NCBI RefSeq assembly: GCF_032854445.1
Contig: NC_088300.1
Location: 806,001-870,000, forward strand
Length of the DNA: 64,000 bases
Direction of reading: 5' to 3'
DNA from: Liolophura sinensis
Taxonomy: Eukaryota; Mollusca; Polyplacophora; Chitonida; Chitonidae
The notes under the pieces are model-generated. The model saw nothing but the letters and a program-made list of their open reading frames with translations, was not told the DNA's origin and did no database searches. Numbering within the stretch: position 1 is the stretch's first letter; each line of letters opens with the position of its first letter. Below, piece after piece: positions 34,446 to 49,400 of the stretch. Both the position numbers and the translations under genes were made by a program.

Positions 34446-37400
34446 GTGATTTCCCACCCTATAATATTAGGTTGTTAGTTGTATTAGTTGTCATAGGCTA
34501 AGAAACAGAATTTTATCTTTATTTCCTGTAGTTTACTTATAATCAAAGTAAAAGCACATCTGGCAGACGACGATGGAATGGTACTTAAACACACATGGTC
34601 AGGTGAAGTATTACTTGTGACCTGTAATTCAGGTATATCATGGTGTTGTACTGGTAAAGGCACTAGCTAGGTACATCTCTTCCATTGGAGACTAAACCAA
34701 GCCAGGTACATGACTGAATACCATCAACGCAAATCACCCGGCTAATAGCTGGAATATGACCTTTTACCCTTTGATTTTGCACTGCCATTGCTACTGTGTA
34801 TGTGATGTAGTAGTGATGAAATACCTCCCACTTACTTCAAATCAGTCCCTACGATGCTGCCATTTTCACAGTCAACTTCCATGCTTATCCTTCAAAATGG
34901 ATTTGTTATGCTATTTTAAAATTCTGATATAATCACAACACTTGTGTCCGGCACTGACATCCAGATGATAGTATTTGAGATTCAGTGGCAAGAGGGCATA
35001 GATTGACTTGGAAGGAGCGCATCAAAGTGTTGTTCAACCATGGATGGCCATAACCAGTGTCAGAGCGTGTCCCATTTAACCTGATGCAGTTACCTGGCTT
35101 GTCAAATATTTAGAGGCTGTCAGACCAGCCATTCCAGTGTCATAACTTATACCTTTTCATTTGGTTGTCATCAGGGCAACCATAATCCTAGAACTGGTTG
35201 CTCTGAAATATTTTCACTGGCTCAGAATTTCTTTTTTTGCATCAAAACTCACAAAAGGAATCCAAAACAGCAAAGTTGGACACGAAATTAAAATCTGGCC
35301 TTGTAAACTATGAATTAATGCTATTATATTGTCCATATTAGATAGCTGGATAAATCCTTGCTATAAGCCATCTTTTTTAATAATACAACATGACTGTAAT
35401 TAAACTGTAAAGGGTGGGCCTTTATAGTTTGTCAAAGAGCGCTCTACCATCATTTAACAACCACAAAAGCGTGGCATTCAAATGCAAAACAGAAGTACAT
35501 TCTCCAAGAACGATGAAATTGTGCCATGCTGTGTTATCGCAAGTGTGTGCGGCAAGATGATGTAGAGTTGGTTAATACCGGCTCCATTAGCACACTTGGT
35601 AGATTGTCCGTGGCAGATCCAGGGTCAATCCTGGGTGAAGACACATCTGAGACCTTAAAAGAGGAAGTTGCAACGTGCTTGCCTGGCATTCAGCATGAAG
35701 GGGATAGTGCAGCAACTGGATGAGTTGTTCTGAGATTTGAAAAATTGCTGGGACAGTCAACATTTCCCCAAAAATTAGATAATTTGTCAGTTTTATAATA
35801 ATGTGTTTTTTATACCCTCTTTCAGCGTTGAAAGAAATTGATTCTGCCCGTAAAACAGAAACGTAAATTAGCATGTCCTAATTTGCCAAAGGTTGATGGC
35901 TTTCTCGAGGCACAACGGTTTTCTCCTCCCATTAAACTGACTGCAGTTGTATCAACAAAAAGTTCTTGAGCAACAATCAATAAACAAATAAACACCAGAA
36001 TACCCCAGCTTCCTCCACCAGTGAAAATTGCCAGCAATGTAAAAGTGAAAAATTCTGGAGTATGGCATGTAACAACATTCAGTCTTCTGGATGAGTGAAA
36101 ATGTTATAGTCCTAGTAAATGTGTCATAAGTTTATGATAAAATGACTTGTTTCAGGAATCCCCTCGAAAAAAGAAGAAAAAAAGAAGTCGTCAAAAGTCG
36201 GAAAGTGGCAGTGATGCAGATTTGATAGCTCTGGGTACAACATCTGGTGCGGTTTTACTTTACAGTTACTTAAATGGGGACCTGCAGACTCAACTGGTGA
36301 GAATGGTTATCTCCCCTTGAGAAAAATATTGTTATTCGTGGCTTTGTCGTATAATGGTACAGTTTGATGTAATTTGGACTGTTGTACCTTGGCCTTCATA
36401 ACAAACTTATTGATGTTTTTGTATTATGAATCAAATGATGAACTGACTGATAACATCTTGTCATGTTGAATATAAGCATATACTAATACAATACTTACTA
36501 AGTTAATATGCCACATACTTTCACTAATTGTTTGGTTGCTGTAGCATTTTGCACTGATTTGTGTTTGTCTTCTGTGATCTAAATTTTGTGTGATTAATGT
36601 AGCACAGATATATCTCAATTGTATGTTGGCTGTGGGATCTTACACTGTCCGGTTTATGTCTGTACTCTGTTTTGTTTGTGATGTCCAGGAGAGCAGTCAT
36701 GCTGACCGGATCAATGATGTGTGCTGGTCACCGGACGGTGAGGACGTGTTTGCCTGTTCAAATGATCACCATATTACACAGTGGGACGTGTCGTCCACAA
36801 AAGTCAAACAGTGAGTGCTTTGCTACATTGTACAAACAGTAGTGAGTGCTTTGCTACATTTTACAAACAGTGAGTGCTTCGCTACATTGTAGCTGTTTCA
36901 AATGCTTGAAGCTTTATGATGGCCTACATGTTGTAAGCTCTTCCTTTCAAATCTGACTGATGTATAATGTACACAATCGTTTGGTAGAATTGTCTGTTTT
37001 ATTTGATGTTAACATGGAATGTGTTTGGTTTATTTATGTACCTGTGTGACTACCTTGCTCTTCCTTGTCACTGTAGTGTCTTGTGTTTTTCTGGTATGAT
37101 CAGAAGTTCCTCACCGTTTGTTTTCAGCAAGTGGAAGGCAGATAAGGGCATTGTTCATTCAGTTTGTTGTTCACATCAGTACCTTATCTCGGCGGGTCGA
37201 TCAATCAAGCTGTGGAATTTATCAACAAAAACAGTTGTTCAGGTATGAAGCTGATGCAAAAGTAGCGCTTCCTTTTTTGAGGCTTTTTGTTTTTCCATAG
37301 GCTCTAGGCTACCATAAGAATGCAGTCAGTGCCCTAAAAAATTTTCCATGACTTATTTTGGCTGATTCTGAGAATTTTATTGATCATAGACAGGTTTTTT

Positions 37401-40400
37401 TTTCTCTTTAGCTTTGTTTGGAAGGTATGATGATATCCGTCTGACAAAAATTGAAGTGTTAACAACAAAACACCTTTATTTTCCTCTGAAGATGCACTTT
37501 TTGGGCATTTTTGGGGCAATTATAATCAGTCTGTTAGTGAGAATTATTATATAGTGTTAAGGTTGTGTTGAGAACATCAGAACACATTCATTTTAAGTAC
37601 TCTTGTGACCATAGTCTCCCATGATGTCCACAGTGGCGCTTTCATACTGTAATTCTTGACAGACATAATTCTTGTCATATGCCCTGTACCATAACAAACT
37701 ACTTTATGTGTGTCATTTCAGACATTCACAGGTCATTCTACAGAAGTTTTTAGGTTGTTACCTGTTCCCAAACTGTTGACAGCGGATGGAGACAGTTCTG
37801 CAATAGATAGCTCTTATTTTTTGTCTGCTGCCTTGAATGACCGGTTGATAAATGTGTGGTAAGCAGAAATTTATTTGTTAAATTCTATGAAACTTCCATA
37901 TTTGTAAATTTATTCAGTAAGTAAGTAGTTCCTTTGTCTCGTAAGAACACAATAGGTGATTTGATGAAATTAGATTATAAAAATTTGCTGGTGTCAAACA
38001 ACACAGCAATTGGACTGGTTACAGTTTACATACTGTTTAGTTACTTTCAGTTTTGTTCAGTCTCACTGACAGATTCTCTTTTAATTCAGGCATGTTAATC
38101 CATCATCAAAAACCAAAAGTGCTGTAGCATCCTTCACATTACCAGATGAACCGTGCATGTTGGATTTGTCCAGATCTTCAGCTGGAGATCAGGTAAGTCT
38201 ACAAGATGTTGGAGCAGTCAAGGGGACAAAACTCTTCTCTGATTCATGCTGTAGAAAATATGTGTACAGCTGTCCTGTTCATATTTCTCTGTGGGAGCTT
38301 TCAATTTTTGATGTTTGCTGTCAGATAATGTCCTGTTCATATTTCTCTCTGGGAATTGTTGATTTTGATGTTTGCTGTCAGATAATGTCCTGTTCATATT
38401 TCTCTCTGGGAACTGCCGATTTTGATGTTTGCTGTCAGATAATGTCCTGTTCATATTTCTCTCTGGGAACTGCCGATTTTGATGTTTGCCGTCCGATAAT
38501 GCCCTGTTCATATTTCTCTCTGGGAACTGCCGATTTTGATGTTTGCTGTCAGATAATGCCCTGTTCATATTTCTCTCTGGGAACTGCCGATTTTGATGTT
38601 TGCTGCCCCCTAACCATTCATTTACCATGGTAAACCAATATTGAATGATAAAGTGATCAATATGGACTTCAAGGTGATCAGTATTGACGATAAAGTGATC
38701 AGTATAGACTGGTAAGGTGATCAGTATTGACTGATAAGGTGATCAGTATTGACTGGTAAGGTGATCAGTATTGACTGGTAAGGTGATCAGTATTGACGGG
38801 TAAAGTGATCAGTATTGACTGGTAAAGTGATCAGTATTGACTGGTAAGGTGATCAGTGTAGACTGATAAGGTGATCAGTATTGACTGGTAAAGTGATCAG
38901 TATTGACTGGTAAGGTGATCAGTATAGACTGATAAGGTGATCAGTATTGACTGGTAAAGTGATCAGTATTGACTGGTAAGGTGATCAGTATTGACTGGTA
39001 AGGTGATCAGTATTGACGGGTAAGGTGATCAGTATAGACTGATAAGGTGATCAGTATTGACTGGTAAGGTGATCAGTATTGACTGGTAAGGTGATCAGTA
39101 TTGACGGGTAAGGTGATCAGTATTGACTGGTAAGGTGATCAGTATTAACTGGTAAGGTGATCAGTATTGACGGGTAAGGTGATCAGTATTGACGGGTAAG
39201 GTGATCAGTATTGACGGGTAAGGTGATCAGTATTGACGGGTAAGGTGATCAGTATTCACGGGTAAGGTGATCAGTATAGACTGGTAAGGTGATCAGTATT
39301 GACGGGTAAGGTGATCAGTATTGACGGGTAAGGTGATCAGTCAAGAAATACACCATAGTTAAGTACGTTACTGTCTGGCTTGTTTACAGCCTATCCTGTT
39401 AGCTGTTGTCACCAGAGGAGGCCAGCTTCTGATATTTGAGCACATCCTAAATGGGTGAGTTTGTCTGTACCAGTGCATTGTTTTGCGATCTCTGTTAACC
39501 ATTGCATTCTACAAGCCTTAAATATACATGTAAATTTGTTGTAGTTTGTAAAGCTTATTTGGCTAGGTAATCCTGTGTGTTTTACACATGTGATAATGTG
39601 TATTTTTCTCTGGCCCTGGAAGCGTGGGCCAGTGAGCAAGGTAGTCTAGTTTTAAATACTTGCTGAGTTTAAGCATTGTTTATTCCCTGACTTGTTTGAA
39701 CGTTACATGGGATATGGCCAGTCCTATGTAAGGATGGTCTTCCTATAGCAGTAAATCATTAAATATTCAGTCCTTCAGAACATTACATTTGGCTATTTTT
39801 AATAACATTAAGTCTTATTGAGCATAAATAGTAACACATTGTTATATGTTTCATTTGTTTCAGAACGTTAAAAAGGCCACTGCAGGCCAAGTTCACAATA
39901 CAGTGTGCGACTCTCGGGGACAAAGATTCGGTGCCTCGCCCCATGACTATCCTGGCTGCTGCACTAGTGAAGGGGACAGAGCCCTCTGTGTTACTGGCCT
40001 ATGGAAGCTTCCTAAAGCCAACATTTGAGAAAGTGGTCAGTATTGTAAACTAGATTGTGGGCAAATGTGTCTGTACAAAGGTTGCGATAATCCATCTGAT
40101 ACTCCAGGGTCTTTGATACTGCCCTTCTAATGACTTGAAATTGAAATTTGATTGGGTGGACTTTTTATTTTTGCTTCAAGTCTGGGAATTTTTCCAGTAC
40201 AGTATTTAGATGTATTTTAAAATTGAATAGTGAACAGTTTATTGTGGGAACTGTCCTTAAGGTCCTTAATTCTTCTAATTTTGGGACAGATATTAAAAGT
40301 GTTATAAGTAGAATAAAACATTTCTTACCAGCCTTTTGGAAAAGTAAAGATATCAGTATGTTCTGTATTAGATTGTCTAACTATGAGAGAAAAAATAAAC

Positions 40401-43400
40401 TCAGTATCCCTGCTACAATTACATAAAAATATGATAAAATGAGCAGACCAGATGTTCCAAAAATTAAGAGAAGAAATAGGGTATGTTTCAAATTATGTAA
40501 CCGCTCATCCGTTTGAGAGGCCTCAATGACCATAGTTGGTCAACTCCTGAGTGTTTACACAGTATTATATTTGTTAGGGATCACTTCTCTCCCATCAGTC
40601 TGGGGTGCAATCTGTACACCACATGCACCAGTCTGTACACCACATGCACCAGTCTGTACACCACATGCACCAGTCTGTACACCACATGTAGGGAAGTTTT
40701 CCAGTAACTTGCCATTGACTGGTGGTTTAACCTGAGTTCCTTAACCTGATTTTTTTCCATCCATAAGGCTGACCAGTATTGTACAATTGAAATATTCTTG
40801 TGTAAGGGATAAAACAACAATCAGATACTAAGTTAATAAATACATTAATGTAAAGCATGACTGGATAAGTGTCTACTGTATGTTATAGTGGGCTTACAAG
40901 AAAGACAGAATAATAACAAAATCTGTTCATTATTATACTGAAATGTTTGCGTGTATCTTCACATATTGTGGACTTCAAAGTTTGTTCCTTTTATTGACAG
41001 GTATGCAATGGACAATCTGACATTTGTTTAGTGCGAGAAGATTCGTTATCCGGTGCCGTAAAGGTGGAAAGCAGTTTATCTAAAGTAAGCTGCTATTTAT
41101 GTTCTGGTGCATCTTCAAACTATACCTGTCATTTCATCACACCTTCATTTCATCACACCTTCATGGCCCATGCAAAGTGACCTGTCATTTCATCACAGCT
41201 TCATGGCCCATGCAAAGTGACTTGTCATTTCATCACACCTTCGTGGCCCATGCAAACTATACCTGTCATTTCATCACACCATGGCCCATGCAAACTATAC
41301 CTGTCATTTCATCACACTTTCATGGTCCATGCAAACTATACCTGTCATTTTATCACATCTTCATGGCCCATGCAAACTGACCTGACATTTCATCACACCT
41401 TCATGACCCATGCAAACTATACCTTTCGTTTCGTCACACCTTCATGGCCCATGCAAAGTGACCTGTCATTTCATCACAGCTTCATGGCCCATGCAAACTG
41501 ACCTGTCATTTCATAACATCTTCATGGCCCATGCAAACTGACCTGTCATTTCATCACACCTTCAATACCCATGCAAACTATACCTGTCATTTCATCACAG
41601 CTTCATGGCCCATGCAATGTGACCTGTCATTTCATCACAGCTTCATGGCCCATGCAAAGTGACCTGTCATTTCATCACACCTTCATGGCCCATGCAAACT
41701 ATACCTGTCATTTCATCACACCTTCATGGCCCATGCAAACTGACCTGTCATTTCATCACACCTTCATGGCTCATGCAAACTGACCTGTCATTTCATCGCA
41801 CCTTCATGGCCCATGCAAACTGACCTGAAATGACATCACAACCTAAGCTAATGTAATTCTTTGCATGTGGATGAAACTTAAATTGGTCATTATTAGGGTT
41901 TCTCTTGTCAGCCTTGAGTGAAATTGATTTTGAGATAGTTAAGAGAATTTTCATATACTTCTCGCGAGAACAACAGAAAGCGTACTCTTGTAGTGCACAA
42001 ACATTGGCATAGTGGACATCATGGTAGTGCACAAACATTGGCAAAGTGGACATGATGGTAGTGCACAAACATTGGCACAGTGGACATGATGGTAGTGCAC
42101 AAACATTGGCACAGTGGACATGATGGTAGTGCACAAACATTGGCACAGTGGACATGATGGTAGTGCACAAACATTGGCATAGTGGACATGATGGTAGTGC
42201 ACAAACATTGGCATAGTGGACGTCATGGTAGTGCACAAACATTGGCACAGTGGACATCATGGTAGTGCACAAACATTGGCATAGTGGACATCATGGTAGT
42301 GCACAAACATTGGCATAGTGGACATCATGGTAGTGCACAAACACTGGCATAGTGGACATGATAGTAGTGCACAAACATTGGCATAGTGGACATGATAGTA
42401 GTGCACAAACATTGGCATAGTGGACATCATGGTAGTGCACAAACATTGGCACAGTGGACATCATGGTAGTGCACAAACATTGGCATAGTGGACATGATGG
42501 TAGTGCACAAACACTGGCATAGTGGACATGATAGTAGTGCACAAACATTGGCATAGTGGACATGATAGTAGTGCACAAACATTGGCATAGTGGACATGAT
42601 AGTAGTGCACAAACATTGGCATAGTGGACATGATGGTAGTGCACAAACATTGGCATAGTGGACATGATAGTAGTGCACAAACATTGGCATAGTGGACATC
42701 GTGGTAGTGCACAAACATTGGCACAGTGGACATGATGGTAGTGCACAAACATTGGCATAGTGGACATGATAGTAGTGCACAAACACTGGCATAGTGGACA
42801 TGATAGTAGTGCACAAACATTGGCATAGTGGACATGATAGTAGTGCACAAACATTGGCATAGTGGACATGATAGTAGTGCACAAACATTGGCATAGTGGA
42901 CATGATAGTAGCGCACAAACATTGGCATAGTGGACATGATAGTAGCGCACAAACATTGGCATAGTGGACATGATAGTGCACAAACATTGGCATAGTGGAC
43001 ATGATAGTAGTGCACAAACATTGGCATAGTGGACATGATAGTAGTGCACAAACACTGGCATAGTGGACATGATAGTAGTGCACAAACACTGGCATAGTGG
43101 ACATGATAGTAGTGCACAAACATTGGCATAGTAGACATGATAGTAGTGCACAAACATTGGCATAGTGGACATCATGGTAGTGCACAAACATTGGCATAGT
43201 GGACATGACAGTAGCGCACAAACATTGGCATAGTGGACATGATGGTAGCGCACAAACATTGGCATAGTGAACATCATGGTAGTGCTCAAACATTGGCATA
43301 GTGGACATGATAGTAGTGCACAAACATTGGCACAGTGGACATGATAGTAGTGCACAAACATTGGCAAAGTGGACATCATGGTAGTGCACAAACATTGGCA

Positions 43401-46400
43401 TAGTGGACATGATAGTAGTGCACAAACATTGGCATAGTGGACATGATAGTAGTGCACAAACATTGGCATAGTGGACATGATGGTAGTGCACAAACATTGG
43501 CATAGTGGACATGATAGTAGTGCACAAACATTGGCATAGTGGACAGGATGGTAGTGCACAAACATTGGCATAGTGGACATGATAGTAGTGCACAAACATT
43601 GGCATAGTGGACATGATAGTAGTGCACAAACATTGGCATAGTGGACGTCATGGTAGTGCACAAACATTGGCATAGTGGACGTCGTGGTAGTGCACAAACA
43701 TTGGCATAGTGGACATGATAGGAGTGCACAAACATTGGCATAGTGGACATGATAGTAGTGCACAAACATTGGCATAGTGGACGTCATGGTAGTGCACAAA
43801 CATTGGCATAGTGGACATCGTGGTAGTGCACAAACATTGGCATAGTGGACATGATGGTAGTGCACAAACATTGGCATAGTGGACATCGTGGTAGTGCACA
43901 AACATTGGCATAGTGGACATCATGGTAGTGCACAAACATTGGCATAGTGGACATGATGGAAGTGCACTAAACATTGGCATAGTGGGCATGATAGTAGTGC
44001 ACAAACATTGGCATAGTGGACATCATGGTAGTGCACAAACATTGGCATAGCGGACATGATGGTAGTGCACAAACATTGGCATAGTGGACATGATAGTAGT
44101 GCACAAACACTGGCATAGTGGACATGATGATAGTGCACAAACATTGGCATAGTGGACATGATAGTGGTGCACAAACATTGGCATAGTGGATATGATGGTA
44201 GTGCACAAACATTTACATAGTGGACATGATGGTAGTGCACAAACATTGGCATAGTGGACATGATGGTAGTGCACAAACATTGGCATAGTGGACATGATAG
44301 TAGTGCACAAACATTGGGACAGTGGACATGATGGTAGTGCACAAACATTGGCATAGTGGACATGATGGTAGTGCACAAACATTGGCATAGTGGACATGAT
44401 GGTAGTGCACAAACATTGGCATAGTGGACATGATAGTAGTGCACAAACATTGGCATAGTGGACATGATGGTAGTGCACAAACATTGGCATAGTGGACATG
44501 ATAGTAGTGCACAAACATTGGCATAGTGGACATGATAGTAGTGCACAAACATTGGCATAGTGGACATGATAGTAGTGCACAAACATTGGCATAGTGGACA
44601 TGATAGTAGTGCACAAACATTGGCATAGTGGACATCATGGTAGTGCACAAACATTGGCATAGTGGACATTATTAGTGGATATTATAAGCGATAGGAATTT
44701 AGGAATAAATGAAAAATGTCCTCTTGCATTTAAAATTGAAATGGTATTCAGTGGGGAGGTGGCATATTTTTTAATCCTGTGTGGTGGTGCTAGTGTGAAG
44801 TAGGACCCAGAGCCATTGTTATGTCTGAACTGAGAATGGAACATTTGATGTCAATAAAGTGTCAATGTCCTGCATCCAGGCATTTGACAGGTGCCCATTG
44901 TACATGATATATTATACTTGAGTTTCTTCTAGTCTTTGTTTTCTTAAGTGTAAAGTATGTTCCAGGTGAAAACCCCAGATGTGTCTAAAGAGGTGACAGA
45001 GCTTGCCCCAGGTGTGCTTGTCCCGTCACGCCCCACACAAGAGGAACCCAGTGTCTCTGCCAAGAGGAAGAAGAGGAAGCCTTCAGCCTCTGAGGTAAGT
45101 ACAGCTTTGCTACTACTGCCCTCAAGAGTGTAGTAATGCTGCGGTTATAGGAACTACTGTTGCCCTCAAGAGTGTAGTAATGCTGCTGTTATAGGAACCA
45201 CGGCTACCCTCAAAAGTGTAGTAATGCTGCTGTTATAGGAACTACTGCTGCCCTCAAGAGTGTAGTAATGCTGCTGTTAAAGGAGCTACTGCTGCCCCCA
45301 AGAGTGTAGTAACACTGCTGTTATATCAACTACTGCTGCCTTCAAGAGTGTAGTAACACTGCTTTTATAGGTACTACTGCTGCCCTCAAGAGTGTAGTAA
45401 TGCTGCTGTTACAGGAACTACTGCTGCCCTCAAGAGTGTAGTAACACTGCTGTTATAGGAACTACCGCTGCCCTCAAGAGTGTAGTAATGCTGCTGTTAT
45501 AGGAGCTACTGCTGACCTCAAGAGTGTAGTAACACTGCTGTTACAGGAACTACTGCTGCCCTCAAAGAGTGTAGTAATGCCGCTGTTACAGGAACTACTG
45601 CTGCCCTCAAGAGTGTAGTAACACTGCTGTTATAGGAACTACTGCTGCCCTCAAGAGTGTAGTAACACTGCTGTTATAGGAACTACTGCTGCCCTCAAGA
45701 GTGTAGTAACACTGCTGTTATAGGAACTACTGCTGCCCTCAAGAGTGTAGTAACACTGCTGTTACAGGAACTGCTGCTGCCCTCAAGAGTGTAGTAACAC
45801 TGCTGTTATAGGTACTACTGCTGCCCTCAAGAGTGTAGTAATGCTGCTGTTACAGGAACTGCTGCTGCCCTCAAGAGTGTAGTAATGCCGCTGTTACAGG
45901 AACCATTGCTGCCCTCAAGAGTGTATTTGTAGGAACTACAATGGAGTGTTGTACATCATGTACTAAAGGACATATATAAGAGTAAATATTCCCGCAGTGG
46001 TTTGCATTAAACACAAAGCGGCCAGGCTGTTACGTCATGAGAGTAATCAAACACTTTCAGCATGGTGGATCTCAAGGTTGGTTACCTTGTGGAGAAAAGC
46101 TGAGTTACTCTACATTCATGGATAAGAAAGTACGATTATCCAGGAATGAACAGTTACGAGATCTTTCTTCCACTTAAACGGTTGCTTTACATAATGAACG
46201 ATTTCTGTGTTTGGTGGTGGGAGGGAGTGGGGATACAAAGTGTGCTGATAGTACGGGAACTATGTTTTAGCTCTGATTCTTTATGTATGGCAACATGGCT
46301 GATATATGCTTGAATCGACAATTCAGATGCAGGTGGTTAAATCTTTGCCTTGATGGCTAGGCCTATATAAGAGACCTAATCGCTCATGTGTCTGTCAAAA

Positions 46401-49400
46401 CTCGTTTCATGTCCAATTTTGAGAGCAACAGTATCATCATAACCCCGTCCTATTTAAACATGTTTGCAGCAACGTAACCGTGATGTCATTTCAAACAAAT
46501 AAAAAAAACCCATTACATCACAATTAGCGTCAGTGACTGCTCTTTGGTGCCAGCTGAGCTGCATTATTTACATAGAGGAATATGATACGTAACATGGTTA
46601 ATCTTTCGTGACAATGTTACGTGAAATTTTAGTGCAGCAGCATTAGAGCTTTTAGCCACTGAGAGTTGTATAGATTACTACTGGGTGTGTAATATGATTG
46701 ACAGTGACTCGGTGTGTGATTCGTTATTCAGGAAAGTAAATCTGAATTGATTGGAGCTTACATATAACCTAGGCAAGTTTGATAGTAGATTATACAATCT
46801 CTATCACATTGACACAACTAGGCCTCGAGATATCCGTGTTCGTAATGAGAATGTCACAATTTAATAGACCCACCAGTTCACCTTGCTGTTCATATTTGTG
46901 CCTAAGAGAATTGATGATGCTACTCTGCCTTTTCTCACACTGGCAACATTGGTGTATTTGAAATGAAGGCGAAGAATGAAACTGTCAGAAAATGAATTTC
47001 ACATTGATCAGAAATGAATGGACCCTTCACATGTAACATTCTTCAAGTGTATATCAGTGGAAGGCGCACTTAAGTGGTACAAATTGTCACCCATCACCAC
47101 TCAAACCACAAACTCGCAAGTGTGGATTCTTGAAAAATAGTCAACTGCACAGACAATAGTGTGACATCACAGCAAACATGTATGTAGTGGAGTCCCTGCC
47201 CAGGTTAAATATGGGACGCTGATTGGTTCGTCTTACACGAAGACATCACACGTATTATATAATCTGACAGATGAATATAGGAATAAACGGCTACCGTACA
47301 TTCCTGACGTAGAAATGACGGTTTTCTGAATACAGTGACGTCACAGCAAGTGTTTAATAGGATGGAATATCACAGGCATACAGTGCAAAGCAAAACGAGA
47401 ATGGATATTCAGCTGTATCAGAACCGCAGGACGAGGAACGTGACACTGACCCTGACCACGGCGATCAGGATGAAGGCGCCTTGTTGGACTTAACGTAGAG
47501 AAGTGACCTGTTTTCTTTAGCATCGTCAGACTTGGTCTTGCAGGCTGTAGAATTAAACTTTTTCCTCAGCACAGCAGAAGGCTCAAGCTTCTGTTCGTAA
47601 CTGATAGCTTTAGCAACACTGTTAAGCTCCTCAAAACCATCTGCCTGAAAATGTGCAGAGCACAGCAACAACCACTTCGAGGGTCCATTCCACACTTGTG
47701 TATTCTTGACGGATTTAGTCCATTTTTTTTTTTTTTTTTTTTTTTTGCAGCTTTTTCATCATTTGGCCACTTTAAAAGGTGCACACTGTCAGCTGTACTA
47801 TTATAACATCTAGCTGCGACATAAAGTCTAGACATTCTCTTGAAATGTCACAAAACTGCCAGAAACGGGCAACATATAGCTCTGACACTTATGGAAAAAA
47901 CAATATGGCGACTGGTTTCTCTGCGATGATATCACACCTTGAGCGACCATGAAGGGAAGGGAGTGGTCTTTATTATGTAATATGTCAACAAGTAGTCCGA
48001 ATACGTGAATAAAGTTCTTGTGGAATTAATGCAAAAAATGTTTCCTTAAATCTTCTATAAAGCCTTTTGAGATGATGTAAAAGTAAACATGAAGGGATGC
48101 AAATCATGTACTAGGTTTAAAAAAAAAAAAAAAAAAAAAACCCAAAAGATGGTGATTTTTCCAGTGTAAGCCCCGTTGTGTTGACATTCACATGGAATGG
48201 CACTCAACATTATCTGTGCTATGACGAAGACCCACCCTGCCCTGGCTCTGTCAGAGACTTCACAGCCAGTGTATTGGGCAGTGGGCAAGGGTACAAGCTG
48301 TTACGGCTGGACACTCTCTGCCCTTGATCCGGGGACTTTCCCTAAAGCCTCTCAGATTCACAAGGAATCAGTCTGTTGCTTCAATAGTGAGTCATGAAGA
48401 AACCACCATACACTTAAGAGTGGAGACACAGTGCCTTATATACCCAACACATTTGTCCGTGCCTCATTGAAGGGCCAGCCTAATTTGCATATTTTGTTGC
48501 AATCAGAATGAAAGCGGTTGAGATGAATTCTGTTGTTGCTGATACCATACAGGAGCATGAAAGTAACATATGCACATGTAATTTACAAGTTTTTAATGCA
48601 TGTTAAGGGTTTTTTTTGTATGGTGTTACTTTGATTTTGATGCTTTTTCTCCAATTTTTACAATAATCTCCCTTGGTCAGCTGGTTACAGATTTCCAGTT
48701 GATGAGCTGAAGTCAGAAACTTTCTGCAGTTCTACAGTTTATTTTATAAAATCTGTTCTTTTATTACAAGACCTCCCCAGGTTGTTTAGTTGAAGTGTCT
48801 GTTATTTTCACATAAAACATTGTTGGATTTTTAAAAAAATCTTTATCTTTATATTTTGTGGTTACCTCCCCTTGGTGATATATTAATTATCGGGCATCAT
48901 TTTAAAAATTTTACTAGATTTGGTTTGTTAGTCTTTAGTAAGTTAGGTTTGCGCCATATGTCCATTACCTGTACTAGTATCTGGTGTGGATATTTCCATA
49001 TTTGTTTTAAGAAAGAAGATAAAAGTTAAGCGGAGCAAAGCACTAAAACAGGTTTATGGTTTTGGATTGAAATTTCTAGGTTTCATTGAATACCATTCAT
49101 TGCAAGTTACCGAAAATTGCAGAAGCACAGAGCCATCAAGTTGTATCCATAAATCTGCTACAGTGTTTGATTTCTAACTATTGTTATTAATATTAGTTTT
49201 CGTCGTCATTGTTTTCCTTTAACCATAATGCATTGGATACTTTTCTGTTAGCAGATGACAATGGAAGATCGTTTAAATGCTATCAGTATTGACCAATCAC
49301 CTGGAAAGGCTGGGACAGCCCCTCCTAAAGCCGATGCCCTAGCACTACTCTTAACGCAAGGTCTTCAGAGCCAGGATAAACTGATCGTTAATGTAAGTTT

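Noticed and set aside
35526-35723. 65-codon plus-strand frame as a gene
   Set aside because: It coincides with a diverged tRNA-derived SINE.
40148-40426. 92-codon plus-strand frame in WDR43 intron 8, possible transposon reverse transcriptase piece
   Set aside because: AT-rich with no catalytic motif; I could not support any family.
42291-43901. 536-codon minus-strand open frame
   Set aside because: Pure translation of the 34-bp minisatellite; equivalent frames are open in other phases and no start context or domain is present.
48055-48288. 77-codon minus-strand frame
   Set aside because: Runs through a poly-A/T tract in an intron; no similarity or splice support.
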